A stretch of DNA of 14,630 bases from Faecalibacterium sp. CAG:74 (GTDB lineage Bacteria; Bacillota; Clostridia; Christensenellales; Aristaeellaceae). Under the pieces are notes generated by a model. The model searched no databases and was not told where the DNA came from. It worked only from the letters and a program-made list of their open reading frames with translations. Location: NCBI GenBank assembly GCA_000437595.1, contig FR899778.1, positions 1 to 14,630 on the forward strand, in the 5' to 3' direction. How positions within the stretch are numbered: position 1 is the stretch's first letter; each line of letters opens with the position of its first letter. Both the position numbers and the translations under genes were made by a program. Shown piece after piece: positions 7,762 through 14,629 of this stretch.

Positions 7762-7983
7762 TCACTTCTCATGTGCATTACGGAAAATGGTACGCATGTG
7801 GTCGCTCTTTCCATAGACCACTCTGCTGACCAGCATCCGATCGGTCTCCACCTTGTAGAATACCATATAGGACTTGAACGTCACGAATTTCGTTGTGGTT
7901 TCTTCACTGACAGAAGATTCAAAAACCTCCGCCCAGACGCGTTCGAGGTCACGAACGGCAATCGGGGAGTATTCAATCCTTAT
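7762..7983 (-). pseudogene. RelE/ParE-family toxin remnant (internal deletion, no start codon)
   Basis: Directly after the antitoxin, a minus-strand frame reads IRIEYSPIAVRDLERVW at its N-terminal end and TFKSYMVFYKVETD...VVYGKSDHMRTIF at its C-terminal end. These match the two ends of a RelE/ParE toxin subfamily common in Clostridia, normally about 100-110 residues. Only about 73 remain: the middle (helix 2 and first strands, about 30-35 residues) is missing, with SSVSEETT joined straight to KFVTFKSYM in frame. There is also no ATG, GTG or TTG between the last in-frame stop (inside the antitoxin gene) and the conserved N-terminus. I read this as a decayed toxin; a functional mini-toxin from a rare start (ATA/ATT) is possible but less likely. 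Confidence 0.7.
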
Positions 7984-8243
7984 TTGCGTTTGCTGTGGAA
8001 GTGTGCCCGGACATCATCCTCGGACCCCCAGCCTTCTTCCTCTCCCGAACGGATGCCCGTATTGAGCTCGCACATCAGGCGGAGCATCGCCTTTGCCTTC
8101 TCGAATTCTTCATCGTCCGCAATATCGCGGATCGTAAAGCGGCCACGCCCATTGACTGTCAGATACACCGGTGAACCAGCGGAAACCTGTTCAAGAACGG
8201 TGTTGTAATTGCGCAAATCGGACACAGGGCTAATGATTGCCAT
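7980..8243 (-). CDS. Phd/YefM-family antitoxin
   Basis: This 87-residue protein begins MAIISPVSDLRNYNTVLEQV and continues PVYLTVNGRGRFTIRD, the standard Phd/YefM N-terminal DNA-binding fold that represses its own operon. The C-terminal tail (EFEKAKAMLRLMCELN...) would bind the toxin. An AAAGGAG site lies about 10 nt before the ATG and a strong promoter is 25 bp upstream. It ends at the start of the toxin remnant, as expected for a two-gene TA operon. With the toxin apparently broken, the antitoxin may persist as an orphan that could still neutralise relatives or regulate its promoter. Confidence 0.85.
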   Translation of the reverse strand: MAIISPVSDLRNYNTVLEQVSAGSPVYLTVNGRGRFTIRDIADDEEFEKAKAMLRLMCELNTGIRSGEEEGWGSEDDVRAHFHSKRK

Positions 8244-8267
8244 GAGCAGACCACTCCTTTCGATTCC

Positions 8268-8319
8268 ATTATAGCATGAGCAGAAATCTCGTTCAATACT
8301 TTACGAATAATTTTACGAA
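8268..8319 (-). promoter_or_regulatory. Antitoxin promoter with tandem TTCGTAAA repeats upstream
   Basis: On the minus strand, -35 TTGAAC (8296-8291), a 17-bp spacer and a perfect extended -10 TGC-TATAAT (8273-8268) precede the antitoxin. Just upstream of the -35, an 8-bp word TTTACGAA (plus strand) occurs twice, at 8300-8307 and 8312-8319, spaced 12 bp start to start. The repeats could be binding sites for the antitoxin or another regulator. Confidence 0.65.
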
Positions 8320-8830
8320 CATTAGAGCATATCAAAACAGAATGAGCAATCCTAACTGTATCGTGTTCGAGTCGGTGGTTAGGGTTAACTGGCTTTTCCC
8401 TACTCCTGGTCACATTCAAATGCAAGAGAAGCATATCTGATTCAATGGCAAAACCACGATAAACTTCAAATGCTTTGCTCCCCGAAGTGTCTTTTCTCTT
8501 GCATCAGCACCCGTTCTGCGCTATACTATACTTGTGGAATTTCTCAAACCGCTACAGCAAAGCAGTCTTCCCTGTTATCACCCTGATAACAGAATGATAA
8601 CCGGAGGCTGTACAGGCAGTGGAATAGGAATGCCTCAGAGAATCAGAGCCATCACTTGGAATCGGACACACATAAATTATACAGAATGTGTTAAGTCTGA
8701 GAGAGTGGGAATAATCCCCCTCACTGCCTAAATAGAATCAATACAGCGTGGCTGCTGGCTTTCGGGAAAGAAGGTCAGCAGCCGCATTTTCATCCTCTGC
8801 TTCCGCTGCAAAAAAACTTTCCGCACCCTC
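8320..8830. other. Repeat-bearing non-coding region between element and tRNA genes
   Basis: I support no gene here. Visible structure includes CCTAAC (8351-8356) with GTTAGG (8378-8383), ATGCAAGAGAA (8420-8430) with TTCTCTTGCAT (8494-8504), and the direct repeat TTCAAATGC (8415-8423 and 8465-8473). A tight palindrome TGTTATCA-CCC-TGATAACA lies at 8573-8591, with an extra TGATAAC at 8595-8601. A possible plus-strand promoter is TTGCAT (8499-8504), 17 bp, TATACT (8522-8527). It leads only to a GTG-start frame of 65 codons (8534-8731) without a ribosome binding site, which I do not call as a gene. The region may contain the end of the mobile element. Confidence 0.4.
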
Positions 8831-8859
8831 TTGACAAAACCGTTGGAATAGGGTATAAT
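8831..8859 (+). promoter_or_regulatory. Consensus promoter of the tRNA-Met pair
   Basis: TTGACA (8831-8836) and TATAAT (8854-8859) are both perfect and spaced 17 bp, about 33 bp before the first tRNA. Such a full-consensus promoter is typical of stable RNA genes. Confidence 0.85.
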
Positions 8860-8891
8860 AATCAATGTCGCCGATAAAAGCGACAGAATGA

Positions 8892-8968
<77 letters not shown>

Positions 8969-8971
8969 TTT

Positions 8972-9045
8972 GGCTCAATAGCTCAGCTGGCCAGAGCATT
9001 CGGTTCATACCCGAAGTGTCATAGGTTCGAATCCTATTTGAGCCA
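8972..9045 (+). tRNA. tRNA-Met (CAT), elongator
   Basis: The acceptor stem GGCTCAA/TTGAGCC pairs perfectly, with discriminator A and no encoded CCA. The anticodon arm is TTCGG-TTCATAC-CCGAA, giving CAT. The loop resembles the Bacillus-type elongator tRNA-Met rather than the CTCATAA loop of tRNA-Ile2, so I call Met; Ile(CAT) is the alternative. It lies 3 nt after tRNA-fMet and clearly shares its transcript. Confidence 0.9.
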
Positions 9046-9050
9046 CGAAC

Positions 9051-9078
9051 GCCGCAGAGAAATCTGCGGCATTTTTTT
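9051..9078 (+). terminator. Terminator of the tRNA operon
   Basis: Perfect 8-bp stem GCCGCAGA/TCTGCGGC around a GAAA tetraloop, followed by A and seven T residues. Confidence 0.93.
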
Positions 9079-9123
9079 GTTTTGGGCGGAATAATAGGAC
9101 ATTGCAAAAGGCTTTCAGAAATC

Positions 9124-9164
9124 AAAAACCCCCTTGCCGAGAAGGAAAACTCCTCGGCAGGGGG
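9124..9164 (-). terminator. Terminator of yebC
   Basis: On the minus strand a stem made of CCCCCTGCCGAG (9164-9153) and CTCGGCAAGGGGG (9141-9129), with one bulged base, is followed by TTTTT (9128-9124). It starts 20 bp after the yebC stop. Confidence 0.88.
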
Positions 9165-9184
9165 CAGCGAAAATCGACGGAGGA

Positions 9185-9934
9185 TTAGTCCTCGTCGTCC
9201 TCTTCTTCCGGCAGTTCGGCATTGTGATACACGTTCTGCACGTCGTCGTTGTCCTCCAGCATCTCCAGCAGCTTCTGAATCTTCTGGATCGTTTCTTCGT
9301 CAGGCAGCGCAACCGTGTTCTGCGGAATCTTGTCCACTTCAGCGGTCAGGAAGGTGACGCCCTGCTTCTCCAGCGCTTCGCGGACGGTGGAGAAGTCGTT
9401 CGGCGCGGTGTAGATTTCGTAGGCGCCGTCATCCACCTTCATGTCTTCCGCACCGGCGTCCAGCGCCATCATCATCATTTCTTCTTCGTCCGAACCGGGG
9501 GTGCGTTCCACCACCAGAACGCCCTTCTCGTCGAACATGAAGCTGACGGAGCCGGTCGTGCCGAGGTTGCCGCCGTTCTTGGCAAAGCAGTGGCGCACGT
9601 CGGAAGCGGTACGGTTGCGGTTGTCGGTGATGGTATCAACGATGACCGCAACGCCGCCGGGCGCATAGCCTTCATAGGTGATCTGCTCGTAGGTCACGTT
9701 GGACAGTTCACCGCTCGCCTTCTTGATGGAGCGCTGAATATTGTCATTCGGCATATTGTTGGCTTTCGCCTTGGCAATGATGTCGCGCAGCTTGCCGTTG
9801 GATTCGGGGTTTGCGCCGCCATCGCGCACAGCAATCGCGATTTCACGGCCAATCTTGGTGAAAACAGCGCCGCGGGCAGCATCCGCCTTGCCCTTCTTCG
9901 CCTGAATATTATGCCACTTGGAATGCCCAGACAT
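9185..9934 (-). CDS. yebC: YebC/PmpR (TACO1) family protein
   Basis: This 249-residue protein belongs to the YebC/TACO1 family, described both as DNA-binding regulators (PmpR) and, more recently, as factors that help ribosomes through difficult stretches such as proline runs. The signature MSGHSKWHNIQ at the very N-terminus, KKGKADAARG and TKIGREI, the YEGYAPGGVAVIV core and the acidic C-terminus are all present, and the length is as usual. I chose the ATG at 9934 because the family begins exactly with MSGHSKW and an AGGAGGG site sits 8 nt upstream; an in-frame upstream ATG at 9973 adds 13 non-conserved residues. It has its own promoter and terminator, so it is a single-gene unit. YebC commonly precedes ruvC in other bacteria, which is not the case here. 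Confidence 0.96.
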   Translation of the reverse strand: MSGHSKWHNIQAKKGKADAARGAVFTKIGREIAIAVRDGGANPESNGKLRDIIAKAKANNMPNDNIQRSIKKASGELSNVTYEQITYEGYAPGGVAVIVDTITDNRNRTASDVRHCFAKNGGNLGTTGSVSFMFDEKGVLVVERTPGSDEEEMMMMALDAGAEDMKVDDGAYEIYTAPNDFSTVREALEKQGVTFLTAEVDKIPQNTVALPDEETIQKIQKLLEMLEDNDDVQNVYHNAELPEEEDDED

Positions 9935-10012
9935 CAGAAAATCCCTCCTGAAAAAGTCAGGGAAGCGCCGCAAACCGGCATTTCCCGCGAAATAGTAGCT
10001 TGAAAACGCTTT

Positions 10013-10042
10013 ATTATAGCATTTTGGTGCTTGTCACGTCAA
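10013..10042 (-). promoter_or_regulatory. Promoter of yebC
   Basis: Minus strand TTGACG (10042-10037), 18-bp spacer, extended TGC-TATAAT (10018-10013), placing the start about 70 bp before the yebC ATG. Confidence 0.75.
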
Positions 10043-10074
10043 GGGTGAGAGCCGTAATTTCACGATTTTTTCGG

Positions 10075-10108
10075 AAAAAACAGGGCAGAAGCGCGTTCTT
10101 CTGCCCTG
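10075..10108 (-). terminator. Terminator of the deacetylase-glycosidase fusion gene
   Basis: A perfect 11-bp stem CAGGGCAGAAG/CTTCTGCCCTG (10081-10091 with 10098-10108) is followed on the minus strand by TTTTTT (10080-10075). It lies 11 bp after the stop codon. Confidence 0.9.
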
Positions 10109-10119
10109 AAATAGTATGT

Positions 10120-12261
10120 TTATTGCACTTCGTACGTCCCGACCTGCTCGGATGTGCCGAAGCCCAGCACTTCGCTTGTCGGGCGGGAGTTGGTCTTGCC
10201 GCCGTCGTAAGCGCCAATCTGGTTGAGCTGCTTGCCCATGAAGACCATCACTGCCGTCTGCCCGCCGTCCATATTGAAAGCGACCTGACAGCCCTTGGCG
10301 CGCATCATCTTCGCCAAATAGCTGATGGTAACGCCTGCGGAGCGCTTCAGGCGCCCTTCGCACATGATGGCGACATAGTGACCGGGTTCGACCATGCCGA
10401 TGGCGCAGCGCGGATTCTTGTTCTCGTTGTTGGCGTAGGCGCGCTCGGACACTTTGCCGTCCAGCAGCAGATACGGGCCGAAGGAGTACACCGTCTGTAC
10501 ACCCTCGTCGATGAACTCCTGCGCCGTCTTTTCCCAGCTGTGGTAGACTTTAAGGCTGCCGTCAGGCATGAACGCCAGCATGTCCAGATTCGGGAACATG
10601 GAGTTCGTTACCTGCTTTTCGGTGTACGGGTCGTCATAGAGAATGCGCCCATCGCGGATGACAATGCCCGTGTGGCGGTTGTTGTTCACGGCGACGCGGT
10701 AAGTGTAGTAGTCCGTGTTCATCGCAAAAACGACGTTGTGCTTCTTTGCGGTTTCTGTCGCGTCCACGCGCACCTTGCCCATCTTCTCCGGGTCGTTTTG
10801 CACCGTGCGGAGCATTTCGCCCGCATCCAAATCGCCGTACAGATCCGCCTCAAACCATGTCAGCGGCTGGGTTGCGTCGTATTTGCGCTGGATGATGACT
10901 TTGCTGGTCTGGCTGACGTAAATCCACAGTCCCTCGTCCTCGGAAGAGTAGATGTATTCGCCCTCATCGAGGAAACCCTTGGCGTTGAGGGCAGGCATGT
11001 GCGCCATGTACGCGGGCACTTCGGTGGGCGCGGGCGTGGCCTCTACGTTGTTTGCCGCCGCATCGTAAGAACCGGGCGCGTCGTAGATGTTTTCGAGGAA
11101 GTCGTCTTTGCGGACGTCCTCGCCTACGGTCGTGAACGCCAGACCGAACACGCGGTTGTCGTACTTCGTGCCCGTTTCGGTGACGCTCATGCCGGAGGAT
11201 GCCTGCGTCTTGTGCAGGGTATAGGCTTCTTCCGCCAGCTCGATGCCGGTCGCGCCATTCATGCTCTTGAGCGGAACCGTCCAGTCAAACGTAATCTGAT
11301 TTTCGGGGTACAGGTGCAGGTACAGCTTTTTGACCTGCCAAGTGCCGTATGCAATGGTGGACGCGGTGAACTCATCCTCGTTTGCTGCCAATGCAATGCA
11401 GTTCTGGGCGGCGTCAGCAATCATCATGTGCTGCTTGTGGCCATACTCGCCATTGGTGTCCTGCGTTACAACGACTTCCGGTTTGTACTGCCGATACAGC
11501 CCCACAATCCATTCGTTGACTTTGCCTTTGCCGCCCGCAGATTTATAGGCTGCTTTGAGATTTTTGGCATAGCTGTCCTTGAAATTGCCAATGACCGGAT
11601 ACGTCCGCACGCCCATGTGCCACAGACCATTGAGCAGCTCGGAGGAGCGGGTGGTGTTGGAGCGGGTGAAGTACGCCACAACCACCTTGCGCTGCTGCTC
11701 GACGGCGTAGGTGGGAATTGCGCCGCCGAAGAAAATCAGCTCATCATCCGGGTGCGTGGAGAGGAAGAGGATATCCGCCTTCTCCTCCGTCGGCTGCCAT
11801 ACCTGCACCCAGTCAGGCAAATCGCCCTCAGAAAGCACAAACAGGTCGTTGATGCGCAGGGCGGTTTTCTTCTCGCTTGTCACCGCTAAGCGGACATGCT
11901 GCGCGGGCTGCGGAAGCGCAACATACGCGTGGAGGAAGCGCGTGTCGCCCGGCACGGCGGTGAACCAGTCCTTGCCGTCGTCGCTGGTCTGGATTTCCCA
12001 CGATTCAGGCATGTTGCCGAAGCAGACATAAAGCCCGGCAATTGGCTTGCCCTCCGGCGCGGTAATTGCGATCCATGGGGTTTTGATTTTGTTGCTCTCC
12101 CAGTAAGAGGTATACTTCTTGTCCGTCATCAGCGTGTATTTCCGCCCGGAACTGCACACCTTGAACTTGCAGTCCTCTGTGATATCATTCGCTTCCGCGG
12201 CGAAGGCAACGCTCAGGCTCAGCGCGAGCAGCGTCAGCAGCGCTATCAGCCATTTCTTCAT
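10120..12261 (-). CDS. Secreted PIG-L/LmbE-type deacetylase fused to a NAGPA-type phosphodiester glycosidase
   Basis: The 713-residue protein has a signal peptide (1-21, MKKWLIALLTLLALSLSVAFA), so it should act outside the membrane. Residues about 25-145 look like a beta-sandwich/discoidin-like carbohydrate-binding domain (SWEIQTSDDGKDW). Residues 160-400 are a PIG-L/LmbE deacetylase: metal motif STHPDDE (168-174) and GHKQH (274-278), a family that removes N-acetyl from GlcNAc-containing substrates. After a linker rich in Pro, Thr and Ala (about 405-420), residues 500-705 match the phosphodiester glycosidase (NAGPA, DUF2233) fold, with NTDYYTYRV (515-523), GIVIRDG (532-538), PRCAIG (617-622) and NMDGGQTAVMVF (663-674). 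Start: the ATG at 12261 begins the signal peptide; AAGGA is 12 nt upstream. An ATG at 12273 is too close to that site, and a TTG at 12267 (spacing 6) is possible. The substrate is unknown; a cell-wall or capsular glycan is inferred. Confidence 0.85.
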   Translation of the reverse strand: MKKWLIALLTLLALSLSVAFAAEANDITEDCKFKVCSSGRKYTLMTDKKYTSYWESNKIKTPWIAITAPEGKPIAGLYVCFGNMPESWEIQTSDDGKDWFTAVPGDTRFLHAYVALPQPAQHVRLAVTSEKKTALRINDLFVLSEGDLPDWVQVWQPTEEKADILFLSTHPDDELIFFGGAIPTYAVEQQRKVVVAYFTRSNTTRSSELLNGLWHMGVRTYPVIGNFKDSYAKNLKAAYKSAGGKGKVNEWIVGLYRQYKPEVVVTQDTNGEYGHKQHMMIADAAQNCIALAANEDEFTASTIAYGTWQVKKLYLHLYPENQITFDWTVPLKSMNGATGIELAEEAYTLHKTQASSGMSVTETGTKYDNRVFGLAFTTVGEDVRKDDFLENIYDAPGSYDAAANNVEATPAPTEVPAYMAHMPALNAKGFLDEGEYIYSSEDEGLWIYVSQTSKVIIQRKYDATQPLTWFEADLYGDLDAGEMLRTVQNDPEKMGKVRVDATETAKKHNVVFAMNTDYYTYRVAVNNNRHTGIVIRDGRILYDDPYTEKQVTNSMFPNLDMLAFMPDGSLKVYHSWEKTAQEFIDEGVQTVYSFGPYLLLDGKVSERAYANNENKNPRCAIGMVEPGHYVAIMCEGRLKRSAGVTISYLAKMMRAKGCQVAFNMDGGQTAVMVFMGKQLNQIGAYDGGKTNSRPTSEVLGFGTSEQVGTYEVQ

Positions 12262-12298
12262 AATCAATGCCATTCCTTTCTATGATACTCCAACCTGA

Positions 12299-12328
12299 AG
12301 AATAGCATAAAAAGAAGGCGATTGTCAA
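12299..12328 (-). promoter_or_regulatory. Promoter of the deacetylase-glycosidase gene
   Basis: Minus strand TTGACA (12328-12323), 18-bp spacer and TGC-TATTCT (12304-12299). The -35 is perfect; the -10 matches four of six but has an extended TGn. Confidence 0.65.
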
Positions 12329-12379
12329 CGAAAACCGGCAGAAGAATGGAAAATTTACAACTTCCGTCCGCATTCGCTG

Positions 12380-12408
12380 TTGACGGAAGGCAGGGAGCAT
12401 GGTACAAT
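12380..12408 (+). promoter_or_regulatory. Promoter of the DUF4422 gene
   Basis: TTGACG (12380-12385), 17-bp spacer and extended TGG-TACAAT (12403-12408), 25 bp before the ATG. It stands back to back with the minus-strand promoter, with about 50 bp between the two -35 boxes. Confidence 0.75.
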
Positions 12409-12432
12409 GCAGCGTAGGAAGGGGGGAGAAGC

Positions 12433-13206
12433 ATGCAACAGCCGCGCATCTTTTTTGCCGTGGCGCTGCACGAAAAGTACGCGCTGCCGACAGATGCGCT
12501 GTATACGCCAATTCAGGCGGGCGCGGCGATTCATCCGCCGCTGGGGCTGATGCGCGACGATACGGGCGAAAATATCAGCGCGAAGAACGGCAGCTACTGC
12601 GAACTGACGGTGCTGTACTGGATGGCGCACAATGTTGATGCGGACTGGTACGGCTTGTGCCATTATCGGCGGTACTTCTCCCTCCGCAGGACAGGCTGCC
12701 CGCAAAAGCGCATTCTGACGCGCGCGCAGCTGCTGCCCCTGCTTGATACGGCGGATATTTTTTTGCCGAAAAAGCGGCACTACTGGCTGGAAACGAACTT
12801 CACGCAGTATGCCCATGCGCACCACGAGGAGGATTTGCGGAAGGCGCGGGCGGCGCTTGCGCGGCTGCATCCGGGGCAGGAGCGCGTGTTTGACCGCGTG
12901 ATGGCGCGCCGATCCGGGCATCGGTTCAACCTGATGCTGATGCGCCGGGACGCGCTGCAAAGCTATGCATCGTGGCTGTTCCCCCTGCTGGACGCGGCGG
13001 AAATTGACACGACGGGCTACAGCGCACGGGATAAGCGGGTGCATGGTTTTCTGGCGGAGCGGCTGTTGGACGTGTGGCTGGCACAGCAGAATTACCGCGT
13101 GAAAGAACTGCCCGTGGCGCATCTGGAACGGCAGCACTGGGGAAGGAAGATTGCAGCGTTCCTGCTGCGGAAAATGGGCATCAAAAACGACCGAACGGCG
13201 CGGTGA
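12433..13206 (+). CDS. DUF4422-family glycosyltransferase
   Basis: This 257-residue cytoplasmic protein matches the DUF4422 family, glycosyltransferases often found in capsule and exopolysaccharide loci. Visible family blocks: YTPIQAGAA (24-32), a GLMRDDTGENIS stretch (38-49), AKNGSYCELTVLYWM (50-64), DWYGLCHYRRYF (71-82), FNLMLMRRD (about 165-173), and RVHGFLAERLLDVWL (about 205-219). No signal peptide or membrane segment. Length is normal for the family. A GGGGGGAG site lies 4-5 nt before the ATG, a little close. It is transcribed away from the deacetylase-glycosidase gene and has its own terminator, so it is monocistronic and not in an obvious polysaccharide cluster. Acceptor and sugar donor cannot be told. 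Confidence 0.85.
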   Translation: MQQPRIFFAVALHEKYALPTDALYTPIQAGAAIHPPLGLMRDDTGENISAKNGSYCELTVLYWMAHNVDADWYGLCHYRRYFSLRRTGCPQKRILTRAQLLPLLDTADIFLPKKRHYWLETNFTQYAHAHHEEDLRKARAALARLHPGQERVFDRVMARRSGHRFNLMLMRRDALQSYASWLFPLLDAAEIDTTGYSARDKRVHGFLAERLLDVWLAQQNYRVKELPVAHLERQHWGRKIAAFLLRKMGIKNDRTAR

Positions 13207-13224
13207 AGCGGGTTCGGTCGTTTT
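13184..13224 (+). terminator. Terminator overlapping the 3' end of the DUF4422 gene
   Basis: AAAACGACCGAAC (13184-13196) pairs perfectly with GTTCGGTCGTTTT (13212-13224). The left arm lies inside the last codons of the gene (stop at 13204-13206). The A and T ends make it potentially bidirectional. Confidence 0.85.
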
Positions 13225-13252
13225 GCTGAAAAAATATATGTTCGTAGCATTC

Positions 13253-13280
13253 TTGACAAACGATTAACGAATGATATAAT
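13253..13280 (+). promoter_or_regulatory. Promoter of the FMN-binding protein gene
   Basis: TTGACA (13253-13258) and TATAAT (13275-13280) are perfect and spaced 16 bp, about 47 bp before the chosen start. Confidence 0.8.
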
Positions 13281-13327
13281 AATATTATCATAAGCATGCA
13301 AACTGTATGCGGAAAGAAGGATTGGTT

Positions 13328-14479
13328 ATGAAAAGGAGAGCACTTTCAACGCTGATGGCGCTGTCCCTGTTCTGCGCGGGTGGGGCAGCAATGGCAGACG
13401 GCGCGTATACGCCCGGAACTTACACGGTTTCTGCGGACGGCAACAACGGCGCAATTACCCTGCGTGTTGAAATGACGGCGGATGCGATTGCGGATATCAA
13501 AGTCGTGTCACAGAGCGAAACGGCAGGCTTGGGTGATGTTGCCATCGACAAGATGATTGAGGCTATCCTTGTGGCGGGCAATACCGACGTTGATACGGTC
13601 AGTCAGGCGACCGTATCCAGCGAAGCAGTGATTGCGGCAGTGAATGCGGCGCTATCTCGCGCGGAAAAGGGTGAAGTGGACACCGTGGCATCTCCCGTGG
13701 CAGAAGCGGTGACGGAAGAAACGTTTGCCGACCAGTGCAAGGCGGCGGGCATCGACTTCACCTACGAAGACCCGAATGCGTCAATTTACGATTTCCAGAC
13801 GACGGATGCGGCTGTGGACGTTATTACGCACGCGTCCGGCAAGGCGAAGTATGTGGATGAAACGGACGGCCCGTGCATCCGTACCCCGCTGGATCTGGCG
13901 GCGCGCTCGGCAGTGAAGGTCAAGGTCTACTATTGGATTGCGGATGAAAATGGCGTTTCGACGCTGGAGGAAGCCGCGAAGCTCGAAAATGCGCAGTATG
14001 TCAGCGTACCGTTCCCGAATGACGGCGGCAAGTACGCCATCAAGCTGCAAAGCAATGGCTTGGGCACGAATACGGTTGTGACCATTGACGAGAACAACGA
14101 GCCGACGGTTGCTATTTTCGGCTTGAAGTACACGGTGGATGAGAACGGCACAGATGTTTACACGTCCTGCGCGGTGATGGCGGAAACGGCGACGTACCGC
14201 AACCTGATTGCGGGCAGCCCCATTGTCATCTCCTACTATGAATACAATCCCTTTACGGAGAAGAAAATCGGCATTGGCGCACGCAATGCGGGCGCGCGCG
14301 TGCAGTGCGAACTGGATCAGCAGCGCAGTATGCTGACGACGATTCCTGCCGAGGGCGAAACGGCGCAGAAAATCAGCGTTGCGGACTATCTTGCGATGGA
14401 CGAAGACGCACGGAATGCGATTCAGATTAAGTATATCACGATGGTTGCAAAGGTAGTTGCCTTGTACTCCATCGGTTGA
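13328..14479 (+). CDS. Secreted FMN-binding-domain protein with an unrecognised C-terminal domain
   Basis: The 383-residue product starts with a signal peptide (about 1-23, cleavage after AMA). Residues about 27-113 form an FMN_bind domain of the type that carries covalently bound FMN outside the membrane: YTPGTYTVSADG, an IKVVSQSETAGLGDVAIDKM block, and DTVSQATVSSEAV. The flavin-attachment motif is usually SGAT; here it is SQAT, with the Thr kept but Gly replaced by Gln. Residues about 130-383 are a separate beta-rich domain I do not recognise, without transmembrane segments or a lipobox. I chose the ATG at 13328 because AAGGA lies 6 nt upstream and it opens the signal peptide; an ATG at 13307 adds seven residues and has no site. 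The gene is a single unit with its own promoter and terminator. A role in extracellular electron transfer is possible but not shown. Confidence 0.8.
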   Translation: MKRRALSTLMALSLFCAGGAAMADGAYTPGTYTVSADGNNGAITLRVEMTADAIADIKVVSQSETAGLGDVAIDKMIEAILVAGNTDVDTVSQATVSSEAVIAAVNAALSRAEKGEVDTVASPVAEAVTEETFADQCKAAGIDFTYEDPNASIYDFQTTDAAVDVITHASGKAKYVDETDGPCIRTPLDLAARSAVKVKVYYWIADENGVSTLEEAAKLENAQYVSVPFPNDGGKYAIKLQSNGLGTNTVVTIDENNEPTVAIFGLKYTVDENGTDVYTSCAVMAETATYRNLIAGSPIVISYYEYNPFTEKKIGIGARNAGARVQCELDQQRSMLTTIPAEGETAQKISVADYLAMDEDARNAIQIKYITMVAKVVALYSIG

Positions 14480-14491
14480 TACCCAAATAGC

Positions 14492-14530
14492 AAAGGGCTG
14501 CCATGCACAATCTGCACGGCAGCCCTTTTT
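14492..14530 (+). terminator. Terminator of the FMN-binding protein gene
   Basis: AAGGGCTGCC (14493-14502) pairs with GGCAGCCCTT (14518-14527), extended inside by TGCA/TGCA (14504-14507 with 14513-14516), followed by a run of T residues to 14530. Confidence 0.92.
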
Positions 14531-14606
14531 ACAATGGCACTTTTCCAAAGCCCAACACGCGGGCATTGCCTGAGAGTAGTACCAGTTCAATCGCGCGAAA
14601 GGGAGT

Positions 14607-14629
14607 CCAGAGGGTCGAAGACCCTTTGG
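14607..14629. repeat. Hairpin resembling a dispersed intergenic repeat
   Basis: CCAGAGGGTC (14607-14616) and GACCCTTTGG (14620-14629) form a 10-bp stem with one G-T pair and a GAA loop, preceded by GGGAGT. Similar 'GGGAGTCCAGAGGG...CCCTTTGGC' hairpins are, from memory, scattered between genes in several Clostridia genomes. No T-run is visible because the window ends here, so it could also be a terminator. Confidence 0.4.

Noticed and set aside
8159..8434. 91-codon minus-strand frame overlapping the antitoxin and its promoter
   Set aside because: It runs across a well-supported promoter and start of the antitoxin and shows no recognisable family.
8534..8731. 65-codon plus-strand frame after a weak promoter
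   Set aside because: GTG start at the expected transcript end with no ribosome binding site, a composition without clear protein character, and overlap with a palindrome. A leaderless small protein cannot be excluded but I cannot support it.
8972..9045. tRNA-Ile2 (CAT) instead of tRNA-Met
   Set aside because: The loop TTCATAC and the acceptor stem fit Bacillota elongator tRNA-Met better, although lysidine-type Ile tRNA also has a CAT gene anticodon.
10000..11889. 629-codon plus-strand open frame
   Set aside because: It is the antisense of the deacetylase-glycosidase gene, and its long openness follows from the GC-rich codon use of that gene; no family resemblance.
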